From: Dyadobacter frigoris
GTDB lineage: Bacteria; Bacteroidota; Bacteroidia; Cytophagales; Spirosomataceae
DNA length: 64,000 nucleotides
Assembly: GCF_005280585.1 (NCBI RefSeq)
Contig: NZ_SZVO01000008.1
Coordinates: 186,001 to 250,000, forward strand
Direction: 5' to 3'
Below the pieces are notes generated by a model. That model saw nothing but the letters and a program-made list of their open reading frames with translations. It did not search any database and was not told where the DNA came from. The position numbers and the translations under genes were made by a program. Position 1 is the first letter of the stretch, and every line of letters starts with the position of its first letter. Shown one piece after another: positions 63,538 to 64,000 of this stretch.

Positions 63538-64000
63538 ATGAATCGTAACGAGTCACTCCTAAGATTAAAAAATGAGCATTTTGATATTTGTATAATTGGC
63601 GCGGGGGCAAGCGGTGCGGGTTGCGCGTTGGATGCAGTTTTACGAGGCTATAAAGTGGCGCTAATTGACCGAAAAGATTTTGCTTCAGAAACCTCTTCAC
63701 GTTCTACAAAACTGATTCATGGTGGTGTTCGTTATCTTGAACAAGCTTTCAAAAATCTTGATTTTGCACAATTAAAGCAGGTGCGTCACGGACTTGAAGA
63801 AAGGCATATTGTATTGAATAATGCACCCCACCTGGCCAGGCCACTGGCATTAATGACTCCTGTAAATTCCTGGATTGAAGGGCTTTATTTTAGTATTGGT
63901 CTTAGAATGTACGACTGGTTTGCAACAAACGATTCTCTGCCAAAAAGCAAGTGGTTAAAAAAGGAAGAGGTCTTAGCGAAAATGCCTACACTGAACAGAA
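63538..64000 (+). CDS. glpD: FAD-dependent glycerol-3-phosphate dehydrogenase (partial, 3' end outside window)
   Basis: The first 154 codons of a glpD-type gene, starting with the ATG at 63538 (MNRNESLLRLKN). The FAD-binding Rossmann motif ICIIGAGASGAGCALDAVLRGYKVALIDRKDF and the GlpD segment TSSRSTKLIHGGVRYLEQ are clear, followed by LEERHIVLNNAPHLARPLALMTPV. It oxidises glycerol-3-phosphate to dihydroxyacetone phosphate at the membrane. The frame is open to the right edge of the window. Confidence 0.9.
   Translation, partial: MNRNESLLRLKNEHFDICIIGAGASGAGCALDAVLRGYKVALIDRKDFASETSSRSTKLIHGGVRYLEQAFKNLDFAQLKQVRHGLEERHIVLNNAPHLARPLALMTPVNSWIEGLYFSIGLRMYDWFATNDSLPKSKWLKKEEVLAKMPTLNR

Noticed and set aside
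1..64000. CRISPR arrays, tRNA or rRNA genes, insertion sequences, prophage
   Set aside because: No regularly spaced repeats, no tRNA-like cloverleaf with conserved T-arm, no rRNA-like sequence, and no transposase, integrase or phage structural protein were found.

Overview
The window is a piece of a Bacteroidota chromosome, most likely from the Cytophagales; a Dyadobacter-like organism would fit, but that is inference. The evidence is: -7 promoter elements of the form TAnnTTTG before many genes, almost no Shine-Dalgarno sequences, a TonB receptor with a typical signal peptide, a probable type IX secretion C-terminal tail at the left edge, a heterodimeric methylmalonyl-CoA mutase, and a flexirubin-type dialkylresorcinol (DAR) gene set. 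Genes lie on both strands and are densely packed. I see no rRNA, tRNA, CRISPR array, insertion sequence or prophage.

Layout. 1-7 kb: end of a probable secreted protein, hemW, a TonB-dependent receptor, a small lipoprotein, and two adjacent pentein hydrolases (CtlX-like and arginine deiminase-like). 7-12.5 kb: a suf iron-sulfur operon (sufC, sufD, sufS, sufE, a DUF59 protein, a bacilliredoxin). It has no sufB at its head and a RelE/ParE toxin-antitoxin pair inserted between sufS and sufE. 12.6-16.2 kb: a VWA protein and a large secreted PIG-L deacetylase.

16.3-31 kb is the accessory heart of the window. A phosphopantetheinyl transferase is divergent from a run of 14 plus-strand genes that carries darA and darB, a C45-type acyltransferase, a phenylacetate-CoA-ligase-like enzyme, an O-methyltransferase, a BtrH-type protein, an ABC exporter, an acyl carrier protein and a ketosynthase. 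Together these look like the resorcinol, tailoring and export half of a flexirubin-type pigment pathway. The polyene-building genes (ammonia lyase, dehydratase, reductase, chain-length factor) are not here.

31-64 kb is mostly housekeeping: a VapBC-like pair whose toxin has a C-terminal frameshift, methylmalonyl-CoA mutase, dnaA, a fatty-acid desaturase, recA, a MoxR/Mg-chelatase-like ATPase, RNase Y, ZapA and a coiled-coil partner, pheT, a response regulator, an MBL hydrolase, a cysteine-synthase-like enzyme, an RqcH-like NFACT protein, mrdA and rodA, a PIN toxin-antitoxin pair, a GT9 glycosyltransferase, a YggS-type PLP protein, the rpsF-rpsR-rplI operon, a BON-LysM protein, and the start of glpD cut by the right edge. 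Several convergent junctions carry very clean bidirectional terminators.
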